Shown one piece after another: positions 46,401 to 55,429 of a stretch of DNA of 64,000 bases (position 1 is its first letter; every line of letters begins with the position of its first letter). The position numbers and the translations under genes are program-made. This DNA is from Pseudomonas argentinensis. Its GTDB lineage: Bacteria; Pseudomonadota; Gammaproteobacteria; Pseudomonadales; Pseudomonadaceae. Under the pieces are notes generated by a model, which was given only the letters and a program-made list of their open reading frames with translations, ran no database searches and was not told the DNA's origin. The stretch is taken from the NCBI RefSeq assembly GCF_001839655.2, contig NZ_CP056087.1, positions 2,790,001-2,854,000 of the forward strand, in the 5' to 3' direction.

Positions 46401-48934
46401 CAGGCGCCTCCGAAAGCAGGTGGGAAGAGGGCGATGGCAAAGTAGCTGACCCACAGCACACCGAGGTTGTAGGCCCACAGCTGGGCGACCACCAGCGGCT
46501 CGTAGGGCGAATCGGCGCCGACATAGCCGATACGTACGCGCAATGCCTGCAGCATGCTGAGGATGCTGGCGAGCAGGGCATGGCCAAGGCTGTAGGCGAG
46601 CATCACGAAGATCACCGCATCGTGGGCGCGGGCGGTCGGCTCCAGCGTTTCGCTGAGCAGCGCGACCAGCAGCAGAGCGCCCTGCACCAGGCCAATCGCG
46701 GCCAGGCCGAGCTGGCAGGCGAGTAGCCCGCGGGCGTCGCCCAGGCGCAGCCGTGCCAGTACGCGGCGGTGCCAGGGGGTCGCCAGGCTGAGTAGCAGAG
46801 CGGCGGCCAGCAGCAACCAGTGGTTGATCACCGGTGCGTCCGGCACCTGCCAGTTCGGCGCCACCGTCCACAGGTAGAACCAGCCGAACAGCAGCGACAG
46901 GTACAGCGCGCCGTTGGACAGCAAGGTCACGCCCATGCCCCACAGGCCAGGGCCATCACAGGTGCGCGAATGCAGCGGCGGCTCATGGGGTTGGGTACGG
47001 GCATCCGGCGCGGCCTTGGGGTGGGCGCCGTTCTCCCAGCTCCAGCGCAGCAGCACCACGATCGCGGCACAACAGGCGAACAGCGCCAGCAGGTAGGTCT
47101 TGGCCAGCAGGCTCAGGCACAGCATGGCGATGAAGCAGGCGGCGATAAATGGCAGCCAGCTGTTGCCGGGCAGGTGGACGATCTCCCGCACCTTGCCGGT
47201 CAGCGGATCGACCCCCCAGGTTTCCCGGCGGCCGTGGTCGATCACCGTCAGGGCGTGCTCGCCGCGGGCCATGCTTTCGCCCAGGTCCGGGTCGCGCCAC
47301 AGCGGGTGGCGGTCGGTGACCTTGGCCAGGCTGACGAAGTTGTAGGGGTTGGGCGGCAGGCTGGTGGCCCATTCCAGGGTGTCGGCCTGCCAGGGGTTGT
47401 TGCCGGCGGGCTTGCCGTAGCGGTAATGCAGCACCAGATCCAGCAGCAGGGTGGCGATACCGATCACCATGATGAAGCTGCCGATGGACGAGACCAGGTT
47501 GGGCATGTCCCAGCCCAGACCCGTTTCATAGGTATATACCCGCCGCGGCATGCCCAAGAGGCCGGTCCAGTGCATGATCAGGAAGGTCATGTTGAAACCG
47601 ATGAACACCAGCCAGAAGCCCCATTTGCCGAGGCGTTCGGAGGCCATGCGCCCGGAGAAGTGCGGCAGCCAGTAATACAGCCCGGCGATCAGCGGAAACA
47701 GCATGCCGCCGATCAGCACGTAGTGAAAATGAGCGACCACGAACTGGGTGTCGTGGACCTGCCAGTCGAACGGCACCAGGGCCAACATCACCCCGGTCAG
47801 CCCGCCGCACACGAAGATGATCAGGAAGCCCACCAGCCACAGCATCGGTACGTTGTAACGCGGTTTGCCGAGCCACAGCGTGGCGATCCAGGAGAACACC
47901 TGAATCGCCGTGGGAATCGCTACCAGCATGCTCGCGGCGGAAAAGAACGCCTGGGCCAGCTGCGGGATGCCCACCGTGAACATATGGTGCACCCACAGGC
48001 CGAAACTGATGAAACCGGTGCTCAGCACGCCCAGCACCACGGCGCGGTAGCCCACCAGCGGGCGGCCGCAGAACACCGGCAGCAGGGTGGAAACGATACC
48101 GGCCGCCGGCAGGAAGATGATGTACACCTCGGGATGGCCGAACAGCCAGAACAGGTGCTGCCAGAGCAGCGGATCACCGCCGCGCGCCACCTCGAAGAAC
48201 GGCAGGCCGGCGGCGCGTTCCAGTTCCAGCAGGATGCTGCCGAGGATCAGCGGCGGGAAGCCGATGACGATCATCATCGCCATGGTGAGGATGTACCAGG
48301 CGTAGATCGGCATCCTGTTCAGCGCCATGCCCTCGGCGCGGGTGCGCAGGATCGACACTACAAGCTCGACCCCGGCCGACACCGCGGAGATTTCCACGAA
48401 GGTGATGCCCAAGAGCCAGAAGTCGGCGTTGAGGCCCGGCGAATGCGCCGCGCTGGACAGCGGCGTGTACATGAACCAGCCGGCATTGGGCGCCACACCG
48501 AACAGCAGGCTGGAGCAGATGATCAGCCCGCCGAACAGGTAGCACCAGTAGCCGAGGGCCGACAGGCGCGGGAACACCAGGTCGCGGGCGCCAAGCATCT
48601 TGGGAATCAGGTAGACCGCCAGGCCTTCCATCATCGGAACGGCGAACAGGAACATCATCACCGTGCCGTGCATGGTGAACACCTGGTTGAACACCTCCGG
48701 GCCCATGAAGGCATTGCCCGGCAGCGCCAGCTGGGTACGGATCAGCATGGCCAGCAGGATGCCGAAAACGAAGAAGCACAGCCCGGTGACCATGAAGCGC
48801 AGGCCCAGGGTGGTGTGATTGACGATGGTCAGCGCCCGCCAGCCGCGCGGGTTGCCCCAGACGTCGTCGAACTGGTCGTGCAGGGCATCGGCCTCGGCGG
48901 TTTCGCGGCACTGTTCCTGGCGTGTGTCATTCAT
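46400..48934 (-). CDS. Cytochrome c oxidase subunit I/III fusion (caa3 type)
   Basis: 844 residues, about 18-19 spans. The first 530 residues or so are heme-copper subunit I: MHGTVMMFLFAVPM with a heme a ligand His, HPEVYIIFLPAAG with the CuB His and cross-linked Tyr, GLWVHHMF with two CuB His, and FVVAHFHYVLIGG with both heme a3 and heme a histidines. The last 200 or so are a subunit III-like membrane domain (NGALYLSLLFGWFYLW, YSLGHALLASILSML). I/III fusions occur in several caa3 oxidases. The enzyme reduces O2 at the inner membrane. It starts 4 bases before the end of the subunit II gene. Confidence 0.92.
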   Translation of the reverse strand: MNDTRQEQCRETAEADALHDQFDDVWGNPRGWRALTIVNHTTLGLRFMVTGLCFFVFGILLAMLIRTQLALPGNAFMGPEVFNQVFTMHGTVMMFLFAVPMMEGLAVYLIPKMLGARDLVFPRLSALGYWCYLFGGLIICSSLLFGVAPNAGWFMYTPLSSAAHSPGLNADFWLLGITFVEISAVSAGVELVVSILRTRAEGMALNRMPIYAWYILTMAMMIVIGFPPLILGSILLELERAAGLPFFEVARGGDPLLWQHLFWLFGHPEVYIIFLPAAGIVSTLLPVFCGRPLVGYRAVVLGVLSTGFISFGLWVHHMFTVGIPQLAQAFFSAASMLVAIPTAIQVFSWIATLWLGKPRYNVPMLWLVGFLIIFVCGGLTGVMLALVPFDWQVHDTQFVVAHFHYVLIGGMLFPLIAGLYYWLPHFSGRMASERLGKWGFWLVFIGFNMTFLIMHWTGLLGMPRRVYTYETGLGWDMPNLVSSIGSFIMVIGIATLLLDLVLHYRYGKPAGNNPWQADTLEWATSLPPNPYNFVSLAKVTDRHPLWRDPDLGESMARGEHALTVIDHGRRETWGVDPLTGKVREIVHLPGNSWLPFIAACFIAMLCLSLLAKTYLLALFACCAAIVVLLRWSWENGAHPKAAPDARTQPHEPPLHSRTCDGPGLWGMGVTLLSNGALYLSLLFGWFYLWTVAPNWQVPDAPVINHWLLLAAALLLSLATPWHRRVLARLRLGDARGLLACQLGLAAIGLVQGALLLVALLSETLEPTARAHDAVIFVMLAYSLGHALLASILSMLQALRVRIGYVGADSPYEPLVVAQLWAYNLGVLWVSYFAIALFPPAFGGA

Positions 48935-49899
48935 GGTTCGAGGCCCTCCAGCCAGGTGGCGATGGCCTGCAGGTGCTCGGCATCGAGGTCGTCGGTCAGC
49001 GGCATACCGGTGCCCGGTTTCAGGCGTCCGTGCTCGCGGAGCCAGGTCAGCGTGGCGCCGGATTCGTTGGCCAGCAGGCCACCGCCGAGGTGGCGGCGGC
49101 TGGCCAGGTCGGTAAGGTCCGGGGCGCGATTGCCGGCGCTGACGCCGGCCACCCGGTGGCACATGCCGCAGTGGGCGAGAAAGGTGTCGGCGGCCGGGCC
49201 TTGCAGCGCGTCGACCCGGGGCTCGCGGCGGGCGTCGATCCAGGCAGCGAAGTCGTCTTCGCTGTGCGCCTGCACGTCGAGCACCATATGGCTGTGCTGG
49301 GTGCCGCAGAACTCGGTGCACTGGCCGCGAAAGGTGCCGGGCTCGTCGGCCTGCAGGCGGATGCGGTTCTCGCGGCCGGGAATCATGTCGATCTTGCCGC
49401 CCAGGCGGGGCACCCAGAAGGAGTGGATCACGTCGGCGCTGCTGACCGCGATGTCCACCGGCCGGCCGGCCGGCAGGTGCAGCTGGTTGGCGGTCACCAC
49501 GCCACTGTCCGGGTAGCGCACCTCCCACCACCACTGGTGGCCGATCACCTCGATCTGCAACGGCCGCTCGCCGAGGATCGGCAGCTGCATCATGCGCTGG
49601 CCCACCGGAATGCCGAAGGCCAGCAGCAGTACGATGGTCACCGAGGGCAGCAGGATGCCGCCGCCGATCAGCCAGCGCCGCTGGATGCGCCGGGCCTCCT
49701 CGAGCGAATACTCGCGCGGTTTACGCCACAGGGCGTAGATCCACAGGGCGCTGACCACCACCAGCACCAGGGTGAAGAAGCCGCACATGGCCCACCACAG
49801 CAGGGCGATGTCCCGCGCCGCTGGGCCGGCAGGGGCCAGAATTGATTGGTCACCACTGCACGCGGAGATAATCGGAACTGCTGCGGCGACTGCGGTCAA
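48931..49899 (-). CDS. Cytochrome c oxidase subunit II with fused cytochrome c
   Basis: 322 residues from a TTG. A lipoprotein-like signal ends at ISAC; two spans follow (about 35-55 and 80-100). The CuA domain has HQWWWEVRYPD and CTEFCGTQHSHM with the two Cys, Glu, His and Met ligands. A cytochrome c domain follows with heme site CGMCH and a Met ligand region GTGMPL, defining caa3 type. No ATG or GTG is in frame upstream. A GTG at 49922-49920 with AAAAGG before it is one frame off, as if two bases had been inserted in GCGCG. The true start is therefore uncertain. Subunit I/III follows, overlapping by 4 bases. Confidence 0.88.
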   Translation of the reverse strand: MTAVAAAVPIISACSGDQSILAPAGPAARDIALLWWAMCGFFTLVLVVVSALWIYALWRKPREYSLEEARRIQRRWLIGGGILLPSVTIVLLLAFGIPVGQRMMQLPILGERPLQIEVIGHQWWWEVRYPDSGVVTANQLHLPAGRPVDIAVSSADVIHSFWVPRLGGKIDMIPGRENRIRLQADEPGTFRGQCTEFCGTQHSHMVLDVQAHSEDDFAAWIDARREPRVDALQGPAADTFLAHCGMCHRVAGVSAGNRAPDLTDLASRRHLGGGLLANESGATLTWLREHGRLKPGTGMPLTDDLDAEHLQAIATWLEGLEP

Positions 49900-49953
49900 C
49901 TTGAGTAGGGTCGCGCAAGCACGGCCTTTTCTCGAATCGACAGGGAGGCCGCC

Positions 49954-50412
49954 ATGGCTGAGCAACAAGAGTCCATCATCAGTCGCGCGGCCATCGCCGG
50001 GCACCCGCTGCACCCGATGATGATCCACTTTCCGGTCGCCGCGCTGCTGGGCCTGGTGGCCACCGATTTCGCCTACTTCTGGACCACCGACCCATTCTGG
50101 GTGCGCGCCAGCCTGTGGCTGGCCGGCGTCGGCGCGGTCGGCGGCTGGATTGCCAGCATCGCCGGGCTGATCGACCTGCTGACCGTCAAGCGCATTCGCC
50201 AGAAGATCAGCGCCTGGTGCCACGCCATCATCGCCGTGATGATGCTGTCCCTGGCGTCGCTCAACTGGATGCTGCGCTACCGCCACGGCGAGGAGGGGTT
50301 CGAAATCTGGGCGTTCTATCTGTCGTTGTTCACCGCCGGGCTGATCGCCATCGCCGCGTACCTGGGCGGGCGCCTGGTCTATGAGCATGCCGTGGGTGTC
50401 GACGTCGAGTAG
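49954..50412 (+). CDS. DUF2231 membrane protein
   Basis: 152 residues with four spans. The N-terminal AGHPLHPMMIHFPVAALLGLVATDFAYF is the DUF2231 hallmark with conserved His and Pro residues. The family is often found beside c-type cytochromes and heme-copper oxidases, as here, where it is divergent from the subunit II gene across a short gap. A heme-binding or electron-transfer role is suspected for the family but not shown. GGGAGG before the ATG supports the start. Confidence 0.85.
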   Translation: MAEQQESIISRAAIAGHPLHPMMIHFPVAALLGLVATDFAYFWTTDPFWVRASLWLAGVGAVGGWIASIAGLIDLLTVKRIRQKISAWCHAIIAVMMLSLASLNWMLRYRHGEEGFEIWAFYLSLFTAGLIAIAAYLGGRLVYEHAVGVDVE

Positions 50413-50456
50413 ATCCGGCTTGGGCCCGCCTGCATTCATGGGTGGGTAGCTCCTGG

Positions 50457-50870
50457 TCAGAAAGGTTTGGCGATCACCAGCCACAGGGTGGCGGCAATCA
50501 TGCCGAAGGTGATGCCGCCCAGCGCCGCGCAGGCGACGGTCAGGGCAGGACGTGGCTGGCGTTCGCACTGCAGGATCAGCAGGCCGCACAGCGCGTGGCA
50601 GATGACCATCACTGCCACGGTGGTGAGCTTGGCCACCAGCCAGATGCCAAAGGTGCCGTCACGCAGGAACAGGGCGGTGCCGCTGCCGATGGCGATCAGC
50701 GCGGCAGGCGTGGCCACCAGGGTGAAGATCGTGCGGTTGAGTACCGGATGGCCGGGGCGCTCCACGCTGTAGGCCGTGCGGCAGTTGGCTGCGATCAGCG
50801 CAGGCAGGTAGAGCAGGGTGCCGCACCAGGCGAACAGTGCGGTGAAGTGCAGCAGTTTCAGCAGTGGCAT
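50457..50870 (-). CDS. CopD/HemJ-like four-span membrane protein
   Basis: 137 residues with four spans and conserved His in the first (LLKLLHFTALFAWCGTLLYLPAL). The layout resembles the CopD/HemJ superfamily, heme-binding membrane proteins linked to copper handling or protoporphyrinogen oxidation. It lacks motifs that would separate these roles. It converges on the DUF2231 gene and lies near the oxidase genes, so a role with heme or copper for the oxidase is plausible. Confidence 0.75.
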   Translation of the reverse strand: MPLLKLLHFTALFAWCGTLLYLPALIAANCRTAYSVERPGHPVLNRTIFTLVATPAALIAIGSGTALFLRDGTFGIWLVAKLTTVAVMVICHALCGLLILQCERQPRPALTVACAALGGITFGMIAATLWLVIAKPF

Positions 50871-51245
50871 CGGCGCCCTCCATTGCCAGTCGTCCTGAGG
50901 TCTGCCTGTGTGACCCTGGCCGGCGAAACCCGGTTCGACCTTTTCGCCGCTCTCACCAGGCGGCCACCGCAGCCTTCACTCGACCCTTGCAGGCCGCATT
51001 CTGCCTGGCCTGGCGCCGCTGCCACATGCAGCGTAAGGGCGCTGCGCCGGTCCTGAAGGTATCCGCGGTTGTGTCACTGAATGTGTGGGCATGGTGGTGC
51101 GACCCGACAGGGTGTGACCCCGTGACGGGCGCGGCGCCCTGGCAGGCGTGGTAAACTTGGCGCCACTTCGCAGCCAATCGGGCTGCCCACTGTCGCGCTG
51201 GCGGCAGCCACTTCCAGCTGGCCGCAAGGCCGGGAGATCGGATAG
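50871..51245. other. 375-base gap upstream of moaA
   Basis: No gene with convincing codon use was found; short frames here are arginine- and serine-rich. Divergent promoters for the CopD-like gene and moaA must lie here. A CGGGAG precedes moaA by 7 bases. I looked for a molybdenum-cofactor riboswitch and could not support one. Confidence 0.5.
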
Positions 51246-52241
51246 ATGCACACGACGCAGTTGGTCGATCCCTTCGGCCGGCGCATTACCTACCTGCGAC
51301 TGTCAGTGACCGATCGCTGTGACTTCCGCTGCACATACTGCATGAGCGAGGACATGGTCTTCGCGCCCCGTTCGCAGATCCTCAGCCTCGAAGAGCTGTA
51401 CAACGTCGCCGATGCGTTTATCGGGTTGGGCGTCAAACGCATTCGCATCACCGGCGGCGAACCGCTGGTGCGCAAGAATCTGCTCAGCCTGCTGCGTCGC
51501 CTGGGCGAACGCAGTGAACTCGAAGACCTGTCGATCACCACCAATGGTTCGCAGCTAGCGCATATGGCGAACGACCTGCGCGCCGCTGGCGTCACCCGCC
51601 TGAACGTCAGCCTCGATTCGCTGCAACGCGAGCGCTTTGCCGCGTTCACCCGCCGCGACATGCTCGACCAGGTGCTCGCCGGCATCGACGCAGCAGCTGC
51701 GGCGGGCTTCCGGCGCATCAAACTCAACAGCGTGGTGCAGACCGGTCGCAACGACGACGAAGTGCTGGGTCTGGTCGAGTACGCCATGGCCCGGGGCCTG
51801 GACATCAGTTTCATCGAAGAGATGCCGCTTGGCAGCGTGGTCAGCCACCAGCGCGAGCAGACCTTCTGCTCCAGCGACGTGGTGCGCCAGCGCATCGAGC
51901 AACGTCATGCGCTGGTGCGCAGCAGCCATGTCACCGGCGGGCCGTCGCGTTACTGGCAGGTCAGCGGCAGCGACACCCGCGTGGGTTTCATCTCGCCGCA
52001 CAGCAACAACTTCTGCGGCGACTGCAACCGAGTGCGCGTCACCGCCGAAGGCAAGCTGGTGCTCTGTCTGGGACATGACAACGCACTGGATCTGCGCAGC
52101 CTGATGCGTGCCCATCCGTGCGACAGCGAGCGCCTGCGCGAGGCCTTGGTCGGTGCGCTGCAGCTCAAGCCCGAGCGCCATCACTTCGAGACCGACGAGC
52201 AGGTGCAGGTCATACGTTTCATGAGCATGACCGGCGGCTGA
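51246..52241 (+). CDS. moaA: GTP 3',8-cyclase MoaA
   Basis: 331-residue radical SAM enzyme for the first step of molybdenum cofactor synthesis. The N-terminal cluster is C25-x3-C29-x2-C32 in VTDRCDFRCTYCM. The second, substrate-binding cluster is C257-x2-C260-x13-C274 in NNFCGDCNRVRVTAEGKLVLC. ITGGEPLVRKNLL is the SAM-binding block. The protein ends in the required Gly-Gly. No other moa gene is nearby; this resembles the separate moaA2 of P. aeruginosa. Confidence 0.97.
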   Translation: MHTTQLVDPFGRRITYLRLSVTDRCDFRCTYCMSEDMVFAPRSQILSLEELYNVADAFIGLGVKRIRITGGEPLVRKNLLSLLRRLGERSELEDLSITTNGSQLAHMANDLRAAGVTRLNVSLDSLQRERFAAFTRRDMLDQVLAGIDAAAAAGFRRIKLNSVVQTGRNDDEVLGLVEYAMARGLDISFIEEMPLGSVVSHQREQTFCSSDVVRQRIEQRHALVRSSHVTGGPSRYWQVSGSDTRVGFISPHSNNFCGDCNRVRVTAEGKLVLCLGHDNALDLRSLMRAHPCDSERLREALVGALQLKPERHHFETDEQVQVIRFMSMTGG

Positions 52242-52578
52242 GAATCTATCCACAGTCAGCTGCGCGTCGGCCCTGCTTCGTTGAAAGCAAGCTCGGCCTG
52301 CTCATTTACAGCTCGCGAAGTCGCCCGCGACTCCGACCGGTTCTCGCTTGCTTTCGCCTCGCAGTTCTCTAGCTCGCAAGACTTTGCACAGATTCTGGTC
52401 GTTTTTGCTATCCAGACGAGCGGTTCGCGCCCAGGCGGTGCGGGCCTTTGCCCACAGCCGGCTGATCGCCGTTTAGCTGGCTCGCCGGAATTTCCCTGAA
52501 CCTCCGCGACAGGCGCTCACTCAACTTAAGGGAGCGGCCCATACAGGGCTATTTTCTGAAGCGACGAGGAGATTCAAA
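52242..52578. other. 337-base gap, possible dispersed repeat
   Basis: No gene seen. The stretch 52263-52410 is rich in CTCGC/GCGAG words (AGCTCGCGAAGTCGCCCGCG, CGCTTGCTTTCGCCTCGCAG, TAGCTCGCAAGACTTTGCAC). It looks like a type of intergenic element I have seen in other pseudomonads. The last 60 bases hold the promoter and GAGGAG site of the next gene. Confidence 0.4.
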
Positions 52579-53028
52579 GTGGATAACAAAGACGTTATTT
52601 CGGTACTGAACGACCTGATCGAAACCAGCAAAGACGGCGAGAAAGGCTTCAGCGAGTGTGCCGAAGACGTGAAAGAGCCGCGCCTCAAAACCTTCTTCGT
52701 TCAGCGTTCGCAGGACTGCGCCAGCGCCGCAGCCGAGCTGCAGCAACTGGTACGTGGCCTGGGCGGCGACCCGGAAACCAGCTCCAGCGTTTCCGGTGCC
52801 CTGCACCGTGGCTGGGTCGACCTGAAATCGCTGCTGACCGGCAAGAGCGAAGAGGCCATCCTCAATGAGTGCGAGCGCGGTGAAGACGTCGCCCTCAAGG
52901 CCTATCGTGAAGCCCTGCAGAAAGACCTGCCAAGCAACGTTCGCGTTGTTCTGGAAAAGCAGATGCAAGGCGTACAGCGCAACCATGATCAGGTCAAGGC
53001 ACTGCGTGATTCCGCCCGCGCCAACTGA
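52579..53028 (+). CDS. DUF2383 (PA2169-type) four-helix protein
   Basis: 149 residues, soluble, helical, with a ferritin-like four-helix pattern: ISVLNDLIETSKDGEKGFSECAEDV, LKTFFVQRSQDCASAAAELQQLV, ALHRGWVDLKSLLTGKSEEAILNECERGEDVALKAY (52798-52905). It belongs to the DUF2383/PA2169 family, linked with stress or stationary phase. The function is unknown. It starts with GTG at 52579 after GAGGAG and stands alone between its own promoter gap and a perfect terminator. Confidence 0.9.
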   Translation: MDNKDVISVLNDLIETSKDGEKGFSECAEDVKEPRLKTFFVQRSQDCASAAAELQQLVRGLGGDPETSSSVSGALHRGWVDLKSLLTGKSEEAILNECERGEDVALKAYREALQKDLPSNVRVVLEKQMQGVQRNHDQVKALRDSARAN

Positions 53029-53041
53029 TCGACGCTGATTG

Positions 53042-53072
53042 AAAAAAGGATGCCCGCGGGCATCCTTTTTTG
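53042..53072 (+). terminator. Terminator of the DUF2383 gene
   Basis: Perfect palindrome AAAAAAGGATGCCC / GGGCATCCTTTTTT around a two-base CG centre (53042-53071). It is symmetrical, so it can work in both directions. Confidence 0.95.
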
Positions 53073-53098
53073 TGCCTGCAATGGCAGCGGTGATGGTC

Positions 53099-53117
53099 AT
53101 CGAGAATAGTTCTTACT
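53099..53117. promoter_or_regulatory. Possible Fur box
   Basis: GAGAATAGTTCTTA resembles the core of a Fur site (GAGAA and TTCTT arms). It lies about 92 bases before the ABC importer operon for a metal chelate. The match is partial. Confidence 0.35.
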
Positions 53118-53208
53118 GACGTTTGGGCGAGCGTTTGTTACCCTATGTTTCCGTTTTTTCTGCTGGCGCTCGTCGCCGGCTCGCCGTGCAGTAAAGGTTC
53201 TTCCCTCC

Positions 53209-54354
53209 ATGACCATCCCCGTGTTCCTGGCTCGCCCCATGGCGGCCCTGTGTCTGGTCTGCAGCGTCGCTGCCCAGGCCACCGACTATCCGCTCACCGT
53301 CACCGACCTGGCCGGCCGCCAGGTGACCCTTGAGCACGAGCCCCAACGCATCGTGCTCCAGGATGGGCGCGACCTGTTCGCCCTGGCGTTGCTGGACCGT
53401 GATGACCCGTTCAAGCGCATCACGGTATGGAACAACATCATCAAGCGCTCCGATCCCAATACCTGGCAGGCCTTCCAGAAGCGCTGGCCGGAGAGTTCCG
53501 GGCAGGCCATCGACATGCAATTCGGCGACGAGGGCGACATGAACCTCGAAGCCGTGGTTGCCGGCAAACCCGACCTGCTGGTATTCCAGCTGCGTGCGCG
53601 CAGATCCCTGGAAGGTGCAGGCGTCGAGCGCAAGCTGGCGGCGCTGAACATTCCGGCGATCTATGTCGACAGCGACCTGGACCCGGTGCCCAACGGCCAG
53701 CAGAGCGTGGCGCTGCTCGGCAAGGTGCTCAACCGCGAGGCCCGCGCCAGGGAGTACCTGGATTTCTACAAGGTGCGCCTGGCGAAGGTCGACAAGGGGG
53801 TCGCCGAGCAGGGCAAGCGCCCGCTGGTGTTCGTCGAGGCCAAGGCCGGGCAGGGCGGTGCCACCAGCTGCTGCTTCACCCACGGCGACGTGTACTGGGG
53901 CAAGCTGGTGCAGGCGGCCGGCGGCGATAACCTCGGCAGCCGGCTGCTGCCTGGCGCCACGGGCGACGTGACCCTGGAAACGGTGATCAGCCGGAAACCC
54001 GACGTCTACCTGATGAGCGGCACCCAGTTCCCGGGCAGTGCCTCGATTTCGCCACCCTTCGGCTTCGGCCCCAGGGTGCAGCAGGCGGCCATAGACAAGG
54101 CCATGCAGCAACTGTTGCAGCGTCCCGGCATGGCGCAGCTGAGTGCCGTGCAACAGGGTCGCGTGTATGGCGTGTATCACCAGTTCTATGCCAGCGCCTG
54201 GAACATTCTGGCGGTCGAGTACCTGGCCCAGGCCTTTTATCCGCAAGCCGCCACTGGCCTGGATCATGCCGCCAGTACCCGCGCGCTGCTGGGCATGACC
54301 GGTCTCGGCGACGTGCCGGCGATTCTGTTCGGCCAGGCGCCTGCCAATGAGTGA
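53209..54354 (+). CDS. Periplasmic binding protein for a metal chelate (FecB/BtuF-like)
   Basis: 381 residues with signal peptide (cut near VAAQA-TD). YPLTVTDLAGRQVTLEHEPQRIVLQDGRDLFALALL is the standard opening of class III binding proteins for siderophores, heme or cobalamin. ISRKPDVYLMSG and VYGVYHQFYASAWNILAVEYLAQAFYP (54159-54239) are typical later blocks. It overlaps the permease gene by eight bases and forms an operon with permease and ATPase. No TonB-dependent receptor is adjacent, so the chelate is unknown. A partial Fur-like site upstream hints at iron. Confidence 0.87.
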   Translation: MTIPVFLARPMAALCLVCSVAAQATDYPLTVTDLAGRQVTLEHEPQRIVLQDGRDLFALALLDRDDPFKRITVWNNIIKRSDPNTWQAFQKRWPESSGQAIDMQFGDEGDMNLEAVVAGKPDLLVFQLRARRSLEGAGVERKLAALNIPAIYVDSDLDPVPNGQQSVALLGKVLNREARAREYLDFYKVRLAKVDKGVAEQGKRPLVFVEAKAGQGGATSCCFTHGDVYWGKLVQAAGGDNLGSRLLPGATGDVTLETVISRKPDVYLMSGTQFPGSASISPPFGFGPRVQQAAIDKAMQQLLQRPGMAQLSAVQQGRVYGVYHQFYASAWNILAVEYLAQAFYPQAATGLDHAASTRALLGMTGLGDVPAILFGQAPANE

Positions 54355-55429
54355 GTCCGCGCTAGGCGCAGCCCCGGCCGAGGGCTACCAGCAACGCTAT
54401 GCGCGCACGGTCTGGCATCGCTGCCTGCTGCTGGCCGGGCTGGTGCTGGTGGCCTTGATCGCGTTCATCGCCGATCTGGTGGTGGGCTCGGGGACCCTGA
54501 GTTTTGCCGATGCGCTGCAGGGGCTGTTCACCCCGGATCGGGTAGATGCCTCCACACGGGTGATCCTCTGGGAGCTGCGCATGCCGATGACGCTGATGGC
54601 GGTGCTGGCCGGCACCTGCCTGGCGCTGGCTGGGCTGATCATGCAGACGGTGCTCGACAACCCGCTGGCCGAACCCTTCACTCTGGGCATTTCCTCGGCG
54701 GCGGGCTTCGGCGCCGCGCTGGCGCTGACCTTCAACCTGTCCCTGGCGCAGTGGCTGCCGGGTTTTGGCGCTGAGATGCTGGTGACGGCCAACGCCTTCC
54801 TGTTCTCGCTGCTCACCGTCGGCGTGATCCTGCTGCTGACCCGCGGGCAGATCGGCCTGCAGGCCATCACCCTGCTGGGTATCGCCGTGCATTTCGTGTT
54901 CAGCTCGTTGCTCGGCCTGGTGCAGTACGTGTCCAGCGTCGATCAGCTGCAGAGCATCGTGTTCTGGCTGATGGGCTCGCTGCTCCACGTGACCTGGAGC
55001 AAGGTCGGGCTGTGCGCCGTCATCGCCCTGGTGGCGGTGCCGCTGGTGCTGCTGCAGGCCTGGGCACTGACCGCGCTGCGCAGTTTCGGCGAGCAGGCGG
55101 TGGTGTTCGGCATCCGCGTCAAGCGCGTGCGCACCAGCATGCTGGTGCTGGCCGCGCTGCTCGCCGGTGCGGTGACCTCGGTGGTCGGCATCATCGGCTT
55201 CGTCGGCCTGGTCGCACCCCATGTGGCGCGCCTGCTGGTTGGTGAGGATCAGCGTTTCACCATCGGCGTGACCCTGGCCTGCGGCATCATCTTCGTCACC
55301 CTGGCGTCCCTGGCCAGCAAGCTGATCGTGCCGGGCGCGGTGCTGCCGATTGGCATGGTCACCTCGCTGATCGGCCTGCCGTTCTTCATCATCCTGATCC
55401 TGCGTGACCGGAGGCTGACCTCTCGATGA
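54347..55429 (+). CDS. FecCD-family ABC permease
   Basis: 360 residues, about ten spans, inner membrane. ELRMPMTLMAVLAGTCLALAGLIMQTVLDNPLAEPFTLGISSAAGFGAAL (54572-54721) is the most conserved permease block of iron-chelate and B12 importers. VGIIGFVGLVAPHVARLLVGEDQRF contains the ATPase-docking loop. It overlaps the binding-protein gene by 8 bases and the ATPase gene by 4, so the three are translationally coupled. Confidence 0.93.
   Translation: MSESALGAAPAEGYQQRYARTVWHRCLLLAGLVLVALIAFIADLVVGSGTLSFADALQGLFTPDRVDASTRVILWELRMPMTLMAVLAGTCLALAGLIMQTVLDNPLAEPFTLGISSAAGFGAALALTFNLSLAQWLPGFGAEMLVTANAFLFSLLTVGVILLLTRGQIGLQAITLLGIAVHFVFSSLLGLVQYVSSVDQLQSIVFWLMGSLLHVTWSKVGLCAVIALVAVPLVLLQAWALTALRSFGEQAVVFGIRVKRVRTSMLVLAALLAGAVTSVVGIIGFVGLVAPHVARLLVGEDQRFTIGVTLACGIIFVTLASLASKLIVPGAVLPIGMVTSLIGLPFFIILILRDRRLTSR

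Noticed and set aside
46820..49516. 898-codon open frame on the plus strand
   Set aside because: Antisense of the oxidase subunit I/III and II genes. His- and Gln-rich text without motifs; the minus strand encodes clear heme-copper ligands.
50990..51245. Molybdenum-cofactor riboswitch before moaA
   Set aside because: The gap has GC-rich hairpin potential but I could not match the conserved Moco RNA stems by eye. A covariance-model search would decide.
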